DNA of 41,777 nucleotides. It comes from Armatimonadota bacterium (GTDB lineage: Bacteria > Armatimonadota > JAAZEB01). Position 1 is the stretch's first letter. Each line of letters begins with the position of its first letter. Both the position numbers and the translations under genes were made by a program. Location of the stretch: contig JAAZEM010000050.1 in NCBI GenBank assembly GCA_012512265.1, positions 1 through 41,777 of the forward strand, read 5' to 3'. Under the pieces are notes generated by a model. The model made no database searches. It was not told the origin of the DNA and was given only the letters and a program-made list of their open reading frames with translations. Of this stretch, positions 33,481 to 40,703 are shown piece after piece.

Positions 33481-34119
33481 TCAGGAGCGGACTCTGGCGG
33501 CCAGTTCCTCGCGAGAGTGTATCCCCAGCTTGCGGAAGACGCGCTGGAGGTGCGCCTTGACGGTGTTCTCGCTCATCGATAGCCGGGCAGCAATGCCCTG
33601 GTTCGAGAGCCCCTCCGCGGCCAGAAGGGAGACCCGACCCTCCGTGGGCGTCAACACGCGGTCTGGATCGATCTCTCTGAGGGCAAGCTGGTGCTGATCG
33701 GCGGCCGCCGCGCGGGTCATGATGGCGGGAACGAGGTTGGGGTCGACAAACGCTTTGCCGCTGGCGATTGCTTCGAGGGCCTGCACCAGCATGCTCCAGG
33801 TGGCGGACTTGGTGACATACCCCGAGGCGATGCCCACCGAATCGAGGAGGGCTTCGTCATCGGGGAAGCCGGTCAGAAACAGTACCTGGCAGCTCGGCAG
33901 ACGTTCCTTGATGCGCTTGGCGCACTCAGCGCCATTCATCCGCGGCATCCGAAAATCGATGATTGCCACATCGGGCTTGGCCTTGTCCAGGATCGCCAGG
34001 GCCTGCTCGCCATCGCTCACGGAGCCGACCACTTCATACCCGGGAATCGCCTCCAGGCGCGCTTGCAGCGCGTCCCGGACGAGGTCGTGGTCATCAATGA
34101 TAAGCAGTCGCATGATCAT
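33481..34119 (-). CDS. NarL/LuxR-family response regulator (orphan)
   Basis: 212 residues. The receiver domain has the acidic pair D9/D10, phosphoacceptor Asp55 (VAIIDFRMPRMNG), Thr83 (FLTG) and Lys104 (YVTKSA), all intact. A linker with QHQLALREIDPD leads to the LuxR-type helix-turn-helix: LTPTEGRVSLLAAEGLSNQGIAARLSMSENTVKAHLQRVFRKLGIHS. It should be a phosphorylation-controlled transcription factor. No histidine kinase lies in the window, so its partner is elsewhere. ATG 34119 and ATG 34113 (MRLLIIDD) are both possible; neither has a clear ribosome-binding site. Its own promoter is visible at 34244-34272, with a 7-bp hairpin (34151-34171) in the leader. The two GH113-like genes upstream on the same strand are plausible but unproven targets. 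Confidence 0.95.
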   Translation of the reverse strand: MIMRLLIIDDHDLVRDALQARLEAIPGYEVVGSVSDGEQALAILDKAKPDVAIIDFRMPRMNGAECAKRIKERLPSCQVLFLTGFPDDEALLDSVGIASGYVTKSATWSMLVQALEAIASGKAFVDPNLVPAIMTRAAAADQHQLALREIDPDRVLTPTEGRVSLLAAEGLSNQGIAARLSMSENTVKAHLQRVFRKLGIHSREELAARVRS

Positions 34120-34243
34120 CTACGGACGGCGGAACCGCTCGCCTGAAAGTCCTCTCCCCGTCAAGGAGAGGCTACGATCCCTATCACCTTGGCGTTCTCT
34201 GCGGCCTCTCCGCCCGCCCACACGGCCGCAAGGTCCCTCATCA

Positions 34244-34272
34244 AGTATACGCTACAACCTGGCAGGCGTCAA
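34244..34272 (-). promoter_or_regulatory. Promoter of the response regulator
   Basis: Minus strand: -35 TTGACG (34272-34267), 17-base spacer, -10 TATACT (34249-34244); 5 of 6 matches in each box with ideal spacing. Predicted start near 34237 gives a leader of about 118 bases containing the CCTCTCC/GGAGAGG hairpin at 34151-34171. Confidence 0.75.
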
Positions 34273-34342
34273 GCGGTTGCTCCGCGGCGTTGGGGGGAGC
34301 AGCAAAGCGTGCTGACTGCTGCTCGGTCGAAGACGACGGCGA

Positions 34343-34373
34343 GGGCCGCGCGGGCGCAATGCCCGCGCGGCCC
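34343..34373 (-). terminator. 13-bp hairpin after the first GH113-like gene
   Basis: GGGCCGCGCGGGC (34343-34355) and GCCCGCGCGGCCC (34361-34373) form a perfect 13-bp stem with a 5-base loop, 21 bases past the minus-strand stop. The T-rich side (CTCTTTC) is on the plus strand, where no gene ends, so on the minus strand it would act as a T-less terminator and may also block antisense transcription. Confidence 0.6.
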
Positions 34374-34394
34374 TCTTTCACGCGCTCATCAGGA

Positions 34395-36944
34395 TTACCA
34401 GCGAACCCCATCAATGTGGATGGAGCCGCTGTAGGTTCCCGAGTTGGTCATGATCTGCACGCCCAGAGTCTGGAGCGGCAGTGCAACCCCCGTAGGAACC
34501 TCGAGCTTCAGGTTCGTCCACCCCGACGTGAGCTGCGTGACTGGGCTCATCGCAACCCACTTCCGGGTGGCATCCTGGATGTAGAGGCGAGCAACCACGT
34601 TGCTGGCGTCCGAACCGCCTCGGATCGGCACGGTGATAGTGCACCCGCCAACCAGCGAAGCATCCGGCTTCACCAGGACGTACCCAGGAGTGGAAGCAGA
34701 CGCGCCGTCCAGCCAGAAGCCGAGCGAGCGATTGCCTTCAGCAGCGACGTAGTCGGCATTCCAGATCTTCGTGCACCGCTCCAGGACGGTCCATCCCTGG
34801 GTGCCAGACTCGAAGCCGTAGCGCAGAGCTTCGCTGCTGCCGCCGCCGCTTCCACCGCCCTCTCCCGGATCGGTGATGACGCCATCCCAGCGGACATCAT
34901 CGACGTAGATGCTGCCGGTGAAGGTGCTCGTGCTCGTCATGAACTGCAACCCCAGGTTCATCAGCGGGGTTTGCGCGGTGGCAGGCACCGTCACGGTGAG
35001 GCGGGTCCACGTCCGGGAACCGATCGAGGTGATCGGACCCGCAGCAACCCACTTCCCGGTGGCATCCTGGATATAGGCACGCCCGGTGACCATATTCTTC
35101 GACGAGTCGACGTAGACGTTGGCGGTCACGGTCGCCCCGGCGCCCAGGCTAGCGGGCGGCCGCACGCGGGCATACCCCGGCGAAGAGCTGGAGATCGCAT
35201 TCGCGTAGAGACCGATCGAGCGGAAGCCCTCGTACTTGAAGTCAGTCGTGTTCCAGAGCTTCACGCAGCCCTCGAGGTTCTCCCAGCCCTGCGTGCCATC
35301 CTCGAAGTCATACTTCGTGGCATCCGTAGCCTTGGCCGTGGTGCCGGCCACTGGAGCGCTCAGGTCAGAGCGATTTCCGGCCGCATCGAAGGCCGCCACC
35401 TGGTAGGTGTAGGTCGTTCCCGCGGTCAGCCCGCTATCCTTGTAGGTCGTCGTGTTGACCGTCGCCACCTCGAGGTTGTTGCGGTAGAGGCGGTAGCCGG
35501 CCACGCCGACGTTGTCCGTCGAAGCGTTCCAGCGCACCGTGATTTCAGTGGCGCTGGTGGTCGAAGCGGTCAGCCCGGTCGGGGTCGACGGCTTCTGGGT
35601 GTCGGAAGGCGACGCGGTGGTCGTGGTGACCGCGGCGCTCTGCGACGACTCGTTCCCGGCGGCATCGATCGCGGAGACGCGGTAGGAGTATTGCGTCCCC
35701 GCCGCCAGGCCGGTATCCGTGTGCGACGTGTTCGCGGTCTGGGTGATGCGCGTGCCGTTGCGGTAGACGCGGTAGCCGGTGACACCCACGTTATCCGTCG
35801 CAGCATTCCACTTCAGAGCGATGGAGGACGTGCCCAGCGGCTGAGCCGTGAGCCCCGAAGGTGTAGACGGCGGCGTGGTGTCTCCCCCACCGCGGCCATA
35901 CCAGTCGGCGATCACCTGAGCCATTGGCTTGTTGTTGATATCCATGCCCCGGTCGTTCGCGCCGCCGCGGTTGGGATCCACGTTCCAGGTCCACCAGAAG
36001 ATTCCGGCCATCCAGGGCTCCTTATCGAAGACCTGGAAGGTGGCCTCGACGCAGTTCTTCGCGCCCGTCTGGTCCGTGCCCGACTGGACTTCCCACTCGG
36101 CGCCCGGGTTCCGGACGGTGTTGAAGCCGAGCTCGGTGAAGATCACCTTCTTGCCGAACTTCTGGGAGAGCGCCTTCATGTCGTCCACCCAGCGGTTGGT
36201 CTGGCCGTAGCTGTCGGTGTAGGAGTACCAGCCGGCCTTAGCCTGCTCCACCGTCGGGTTGTTCGCGCGGGTAATTGGGAAGTAGGCGTCCACGCCGATG
36301 TAGTCGAGGGCATCCCACCACTGCACCATATAGTACTCGCCCCACGACTTAGGCCCCCAGTTGGCCGCGTAGGTGAGCGGGCCCTTGTAGACGTTGCGGA
36401 CGTCGGCGACGATGGAGCGCCAGTGTGAGGTGTAGCTCGAGCCGCTCATCGACTTGTACTCGCAGCCCACGCAGAACATCTCAACACCGAGCTCCGTGGC
36501 CATCCGCGCGTAGTGCAGGATGAAGTTTCGGTAGCTGGAGAACCACGCCGAGGCGCTCGACGGGGAGATGGAGCCGCGCCAGGCGCCGTCTCTCGGATCG
36601 ACGTGCGGCTTGAGCATCACCTTCAGCCCGCGCGCATGCGCCTGCTGGATGATATGGCGCACCGATTCATCCGACGCGGTGCCTCCCCCGTTTTCGGCAT
36701 AGATGGTCGTGGAGGATCGGTTCGACATGTACCAATGAGGCACAATCGCGATCCAGTTGCCCTTCAGATTGACGAGCTGATTGAGCGAAGTGATCGTGGA
36801 TGACTTCAAATAGGCATCGTGCCACCACGACGCAAAAGTCATACCCTGGTGCCAATTGGCCACATCTGCCCGCGCGCCACTCGATCCAGCGAGAAGGCAG
36901 AGGCCAGCGCACAGCGCTAGCAACAGGTGCCTTGGTCGATGCAT
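34395..36944 (-). CDS. Secreted GH113-like glycoside hydrolase with two FN3 and two carbohydrate-binding domains
   Basis: 849 residues. Signal peptide MHRPRHLLLALCAGLCLLAGSSGARA. The catalytic TIM barrel (about 30-350) has the GH113 look: MTFASWWHDAYL, WIAIVPHWYMSN, ARGLKVMLKPHVDPRDG, acid/base candidate Glu162 in VGCEYKSM, DYIGVDAYFP, and nucleophile candidate Glu271 in VIFTELGF. Known GH113 enzymes are beta-mannanases. Two FN3 domains follow (358-445 and 451-537), nearly alike (WNA-TDNVGV-GYR-YRN), then two homologous beta-sandwich modules (545-686 and 708-849) starting YDFEDGTQGW and YGFESGTQGW, joined by a Gly/Ser linker. They probably bind polysaccharide. ATG 36944 has AAGGAG six bases upstream. 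It is paralogous to the gene at 37306 but has one more FN3 domain. Confidence 0.9.
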   Translation of the reverse strand: MHRPRHLLLALCAGLCLLAGSSGARADVANWHQGMTFASWWHDAYLKSSTITSLNQLVNLKGNWIAIVPHWYMSNRSSTTIYAENGGGTASDESVRHIIQQAHARGLKVMLKPHVDPRDGAWRGSISPSSASAWFSSYRNFILHYARMATELGVEMFCVGCEYKSMSGSSYTSHWRSIVADVRNVYKGPLTYAANWGPKSWGEYYMVQWWDALDYIGVDAYFPITRANNPTVEQAKAGWYSYTDSYGQTNRWVDDMKALSQKFGKKVIFTELGFNTVRNPGAEWEVQSGTDQTGAKNCVEATFQVFDKEPWMAGIFWWTWNVDPNRGGANDRGMDINNKPMAQVIADWYGRGGGDTTPPSTPSGLTAQPLGTSSIALKWNAATDNVGVTGYRVYRNGTRITQTANTSHTDTGLAAGTQYSYRVSAIDAAGNESSQSAAVTTTTASPSDTQKPSTPTGLTASTTSATEITVRWNASTDNVGVAGYRLYRNNLEVATVNTTTYKDSGLTAGTTYTYQVAAFDAAGNRSDLSAPVAGTTAKATDATKYDFEDGTQGWENLEGCVKLWNTTDFKYEGFRSIGLYANAISSSSPGYARVRPPASLGAGATVTANVYVDSSKNMVTGRAYIQDATGKWVAAGPITSIGSRTWTRLTVTVPATAQTPLMNLGLQFMTSTSTFTGSIYVDDVRWDGVITDPGEGGGSGGGSSEALRYGFESGTQGWTVLERCTKIWNADYVAAEGNRSLGFWLDGASASTPGYVLVKPDASLVGGCTITVPIRGGSDASNVVARLYIQDATRKWVAMSPVTQLTSGWTNLKLEVPTGVALPLQTLGVQIMTNSGTYSGSIHIDGVRW

Positions 36945-37305
36945 CAGTTGCTCCTTCCGGTTGAGGAAATCGAAGCGCCCCAGCTCTCCCCGCCGGGGAG
37001 TCCTCCCACGGCGGTCGATCCAAGATGCGCTCCTCTCTTCGGGCCGAGGAGGGGCTTCAAACCCCAGCCACCCGAACTGGCCCTTATCGCACTAATAGTT
37101 CGTACCCAAAGCATGTTCCTCCTTCCACCCTTTTTCGCTGCGCGCGGCTCTTTTTTGCCGAGAGTGGAGGAGGCGGTGTGGATTAGGAGCAAGCCGGGGC
37201 ATTCCCGTGGGAATCCGGAAGGGATAGAACGCTCTCAGTAAACGCGCGCGTGCCCCGAGGACTCAGCCCCGGGGCACGCAGGCTGGTGTTGCTGGATTCC
37301 GGCGG
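36945..37305. other. Intergenic region between the two GH113-like genes
   Basis: This 361-base stretch has no credible gene. It holds the hairpin after the upstream paralog (37248-37279), a perfect palindrome ATTCCC-GT-GGGAAT (37201-37214), and two T runs on the plus strand (37131-37135 and 37151-37156). For the minus-strand gene there is a weak candidate promoter, GGAACA at 37119-37114, 16 bases, TATTAG at 37097-37092; the GGAAC box resembles ECF-type -35 elements. Closer to the gene, TTCGGG/CCCGAA arms enclose a GGGG/CCCC hairpin. All of these are low-confidence. Confidence 0.5.
37248..37279 (-). terminator. Hairpin after the second GH113-like gene
   Basis: GCGTGCCCCG (37248-37257) pairs perfectly with CGGGGCACGC (37270-37279), a 10-bp stem with a 12-base loop, 26 bases past the minus-strand stop. 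Same layout as the hairpin after the other paralog. Confidence 0.6.
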
Positions 37306-39633
37306 CTACCAGCGCACATCGTCGACATAGAGGCTGCCCGTGTAGCTGCCGGTGTTGGCGCGAGTCATGACCTGCAGCCCGATGTTTTGGATCGGCGGTA
37401 TGATCGAAGGAGGCACCGCCAGGGTCAGCGTCGCCCAGCTCCTGGGGGACAGCACGGAAGTCGGACTCATCGCGACCCACTTCCAGGTCGCGTCTTGCAG
37501 GTAGAGACGCACCACGACGTTGGTGTTGCTCGCGTCCAGGTAGGCTTGCATCATCACCGTGCCGCCTGCCCCCAGCGAGCCATCCGGTCGCGTGCGGACG
37601 TAGCCGGGCGTGGAGGCAGAGGCCCCTTCGAGCCACAGGGCGAGGGAGCGGGATCCTTCCGCGCTGACGGCACTGCTGCTCTCGATCCGGATGCACCTCT
37701 CGAGGCGCTCCCACCCCTCGGTGCCTGTCTCAAAACCGTAGCGTGGGGGATCTGGCTCCTGGCCGCCGGGCCCACCGTCCCAAAGGACGTCATCGACGTA
37801 GATGTTCCCGGTAAAGCTTCCCCCCAAGGCCATAAACTGCAGGCCCACATACCGGATCGGCACCGGCGTGCCCGGAGGCACCGTCACCGCCACCTGCGTC
37901 CACTCCCTCGACCGGTAGGCTGTCACGGGGCTCATCGCCACCCACCGCCACGCCGAGTCCTGAATATAGAGCCGCCCGTTCACGTTGGTGGCGGCGGAGT
38001 CTACATAGACATAGGCAGTCACCGTCTGCCCAGGGCCGAGTGTGGTGGGCGGCATGACGCGCGCGTACCCGGGGTTGCCGGAGGAGACCCCGCTCGCGAG
38101 CACACCGAGGGAGCGCGAGCCACTCCGCCTAATCTCGGTCGCACTCCAAGCCTGAGTGCAGCCCTGCAGGATCTCCCATCCCTGAATGCCGCCCTCAAAG
38201 TCGTAGCCGGTCACCCCGCCACCCGCCGGGGTGGTCGCGCTCGCCGCCGCGGAAAGCGCCGACTCATTCCCCGCAGCATCACTGGCGGAGACCCGATAGG
38301 TGTAGGTCAAACCCGGGGACAACCCGCTATCGATATAGACAGTCTCGGACGTCGTCCCCACCTGCGTGCCGTTGCGGTACACAGTATAGCCCGTGACGCC
38401 CACGTTATCGGTGGAGGGGCTCCAGGCCACGCGGACCATCGTGCTGTTGAGCGCCTGCGCCGTCACCCCGCCTGGTGGTGAGGGAGGCGTCGTGTCTCCC
38501 GGTTGAGGCGAGCTGCCAAACCACTCCTTGATAGTCGCCGCGGCGGGCTTGTTGTTGAGCGCCATCCCGGTGTTGTTGGGCCCACCGCCATTGGGGTCCG
38601 TGCGCCATTCCCACCAGAAACCGCCCACCATGTAGGGCCGATTCGCCCAGACCCGGAACGCCGCCTCGACGCAGTTCTGCTGCGCCTGCATGTCGGGAAT
38701 GCTCTCGCCATCGGTATACCAGGGGTCGCCGGCCGTCGGGTTGCTGTTGTAGCCGATCTCCGTGAAGAGGATCTGCTTGCCGCCAAACCGGCTCGAGATC
38801 CCCTCCAGGTCACTCACCCAGTGTTCCATGGTACCCCAGGGGTTGAGGTAGTTCTCCCAGCCGGCCATCGCCATCTCGACCGTGGGATGAGGCTCTCCGG
38901 TGAGCGAAAAGTAGGCATTCACGCCGATGTAGTCCACGGCGTCCCACCATTCGATGCGCAGGTACTCCGCCCAGTTGCGGGGCCCCCAGTTTGCCGCGGC
39001 GGTCAGCTTCCCGGGATAGACGCCTCGCACATCTGCGACCAGCGACCGCCAGTTGGACGCATAGGGCGGACCGGTCATCGAGCGGAGCTCGTTGCTCATT
39101 GAGAAGAGCTCCACGCCTGTCTCCGCGGCGATGCGGGCATAGTGCAGAATGAAGGCGCGATAGCTCTCAAACCACGCGGATGGACTCGTCGGCGTGATGC
39201 TACCCCGCCAGACGCCATCCTTCGGATCCACGTGTGGTTTGAGCATCACCTTCAGCCCGCGCGCGTGCGCCTGCTGGATGATATACCGCACCGATTCGTC
39301 GCTCGGCGTGTAGCGCGCCGGGTCGGGATAGATACGGGTAGATTCCTTGTTATCCATGAACCAGTGTGGGATGATGGCTACCCATCGCACGTTGTGGGCA
39401 ACCATCTGATCCAGCGAGACGAGCGTCGAGGGCTGGAAGTAGCCGTCGCGCGTCCATGAGATAAAGGTCATGCCGCGGTATTGCCAGCCTTCTGCCACCG
39501 CGCGGGTGGGCGCGTTGAGCTCCGGCCCCGCAGAGCCCGGGGCACGGCTGACATGCGAGGCACACCCGAGTTGGCTGGCGAGCACCGCCGCCAACAATGC
39601 GAGGAGGCCACGACGCGCTCTGGGCGAAAGCAC
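37306..39633 (-). CDS. Secreted GH113-like glycoside hydrolase with one FN3 and two carbohydrate-binding domains
   Basis: About 775 residues if GTG 39633 is the start, giving MLSPRARRGLLALLAAVLASQLGC as signal peptide; the Cys24 context (QLGC) is close to, but not, a standard lipobox. The barrel (about 50-375) parallels its neighbour: MTFISWTRDGYF, WVAIIPHWFMDN, LKVMLKPHVDPKDG, acid/base Glu182 in SMSNELRSM (a true Asn-Glu pair, where the paralog has Cys-Glu), DYIGVNAYFS, and nucleophile Glu292 in ILFTEIGY. One FN3 domain (about 383-470) and two beta-sandwich modules follow (YDFEGGIQGW and YGFETGTEGW starts). The frame is open to ATG 39795, but the added 54 residues are not signal-like. A strong SD (AAGGAGGGG near 39760) lies inside that extension without a normal in-frame start after it, so the start is uncertain. 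Confidence 0.87.
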   Translation of the reverse strand: MLSPRARRGLLALLAAVLASQLGCASHVSRAPGSAGPELNAPTRAVAEGWQYRGMTFISWTRDGYFQPSTLVSLDQMVAHNVRWVAIIPHWFMDNKESTRIYPDPARYTPSDESVRYIIQQAHARGLKVMLKPHVDPKDGVWRGSITPTSPSAWFESYRAFILHYARIAAETGVELFSMSNELRSMTGPPYASNWRSLVADVRGVYPGKLTAAANWGPRNWAEYLRIEWWDAVDYIGVNAYFSLTGEPHPTVEMAMAGWENYLNPWGTMEHWVSDLEGISSRFGGKQILFTEIGYNSNPTAGDPWYTDGESIPDMQAQQNCVEAAFRVWANRPYMVGGFWWEWRTDPNGGGPNNTGMALNNKPAAATIKEWFGSSPQPGDTTPPSPPGGVTAQALNSTMVRVAWSPSTDNVGVTGYTVYRNGTQVGTTSETVYIDSGLSPGLTYTYRVSASDAAGNESALSAAASATTPAGGGVTGYDFEGGIQGWEILQGCTQAWSATEIRRSGSRSLGVLASGVSSGNPGYARVMPPTTLGPGQTVTAYVYVDSAATNVNGRLYIQDSAWRWVAMSPVTAYRSREWTQVAVTVPPGTPVPIRYVGLQFMALGGSFTGNIYVDDVLWDGGPGGQEPDPPRYGFETGTEGWERLERCIRIESSSAVSAEGSRSLALWLEGASASTPGYVRTRPDGSLGAGGTVMMQAYLDASNTNVVVRLYLQDATWKWVAMSPTSVLSPRSWATLTLAVPPSIIPPIQNIGLQVMTRANTGSYTGSLYVDDVRW

Positions 39634-39966
39634 GCAGTCCCCCGGGGATACCGCCTGGCCTCGATGGGCGCGCAGCGCCTCGGTTAGGGCGCGCACGCGC
39701 GCAGACACGGCGCGCTCTTGGTGTATGCATACCTCGGAAAGGCGTTTGATGGCACACCCCTCCTTCGAGTGGACATGTTGTGTTGGATCGCCCACGCCTG
39801 GGTCGCAAGCACGCCCGCGTCAACCGGCATGGGGCTGCAGAATGAGTGCCATCCGGCTTGGGGCGCACCCGCGCGTTGTTAAGGATGGGTGCTCTCATCC
39901 CCCATCCTGCGCGTACAACGTGGGTCTCGCGCGGTCTCCGGCTGCGCCCGGATTCTCCGAGAGCGC

Positions 39967-40007
39967 TCGAGACAGGAACGGGCGCCCTTCAGGGGGAACT
40001 GTCTCGA
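39967..40007. repeat. 9-bp inverted repeat / hairpin
   Basis: TCGAGACAG (39967-39975) and CTGTCTCGA (39999-40007) are perfect inverted repeats around 23 bases that can form a smaller CCC-TTCA-GGG hairpin. It lies in the divergent region, about 330 bases from the GH113-like start and 250 from thioredoxin. Role unknown; could be an operator or RNA structure. Confidence 0.4.
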
Positions 40008-40190
40008 TAGGATCGCCCATGAGCGGTGATGGGGCTCCCGACTGGCACTGCGACGCTGGAGCGGTACGATCGCGCCCGCGTCGATTTGGGTAGCGGGCCC
40101 GTGTTGGTTGAATGCAGGCGGGGTACAACTCGCTTAGGGCTTCTACCGCCAGCCACCGCGAGTGGATCATGGGCGCTCTGCGCACTTCGT

Positions 40191-40220
40191 TTGACAGGCA
40201 GGCCCGTGTTGGAAAAGAAT
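40191..40220 (+). promoter_or_regulatory. Promoter of thioredoxin gene
   Basis: TTGACA (40191-40196, full consensus), 18-base spacer, AAGAAT (40215-40220, 4 of 6). Predicted start near 40227, about 28 bases before the ATG, with GGAGG in between. Confidence 0.6.
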
Positions 40221-40254
40221 GGGTATAGCCGGACGCGAGAGGATGGAGGACTAA

Positions 40255-40587
40255 ATGGCGCAGAATGTTGTCGAGCTGACCGATCAGACGTTCGAGTCGG
40301 AAGTGATTAAGGCGGATCTCCCGGTGGTGGTGGATTTCTGGGCGCCCCGGTGCGGCCCGTGTCGGGCGATGGCTCCCGTATTGGAGCAGTATGCCCAGGA
40401 GCAGGCGGGAGTCATCAAGGTCGCCAAGATCAATGTGGATGATCACGGAAGCACGGCGGCTCAGTTTGGCGTCATGAGCATTCCCACCTTCCTGATCTTC
40501 TCCGGGGGCAAGCCGGTCGGGCAGTTCGTTGGCGCAATGCCCAAGGAGGAGTTCGCCAAGCGGGTGGCAGCGGCTCTTGGCAAGTAG
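40255..40587 (+). CDS. trxA: Thioredoxin
   Basis: 110 residues, normal thioredoxin length. It reduces protein disulfides in the cytoplasm with electrons from thioredoxin reductase. The active site is WAPRCGPCR (W29 to R37, Cys33 and Cys36); the residue before the first Cys is Arg where most thioredoxins have Trp. The cis-proline loop SIPTF (Pro77) and the glycines in GGKPVGQFVGAM are present. ATG 40255 follows GGAGG at five bases. It has its own promoter and is followed 116 bases later by the promoter and gene of the nuclease, so it is probably a single-gene unit. Confidence 0.96.
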   Translation: MAQNVVELTDQTFESEVIKADLPVVVDFWAPRCGPCRAMAPVLEQYAQEQAGVIKVAKINVDDHGSTAAQFGVMSIPTFLIFSGGKPVGQFVGAMPKEEFAKRVAAALGK

Positions 40588-40668
40588 GTCGTTGGCCCTA
40601 CGTGCTCTTTCCGGAGCGGGATCCGGTGGCGCCACCCTCTCGGATCCCGCCGTGTCTCCTGCCTCGGT

Positions 40669-40697
40669 TTGACTTCTCACGGAGTGTGCGCTATACT
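40669..40697 (+). promoter_or_regulatory. Promoter of the nuclease gene, implying a leaderless mRNA
   Basis: TTGACT (40669-40674), exactly 17-base spacer, TATACT (40692-40697); 5 of 6 in each box. Only six bases separate the -10 box from the ATG at 40704, so the normal start site falls on the A of the start codon. No ribosome-binding site precedes the ATG, which agrees. Confidence 0.75.
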
Positions 40698-40703
40698 GGC
40701 GCC

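Larger units (their letters stand above)
39634..40254. other. Intergenic region, GH113-like gene / thioredoxin gene
   Basis: This 621-base stretch has no credible gene; open frames here are antisense shadows. It contains the thioredoxin promoter (40191-40220), a long hairpin (39967-40007), a 12-base direct repeat GGCCCGTGTTGG (40096-40107 and 40201-40212, the second inside the thioredoxin promoter spacer), and the unexplained SD-like AAGGAGGGG on the minus strand near 39760. I found no convincing promoter for the minus-strand GH113-like gene. Confidence 0.55.

Noticed and set aside
34290..36428. Plus-strand open frame of 712 codons opposite the first GH113-like gene
   Set aside because: Antisense shadow with Arg/Gly/Val-rich low-complexity translation and no start signal.
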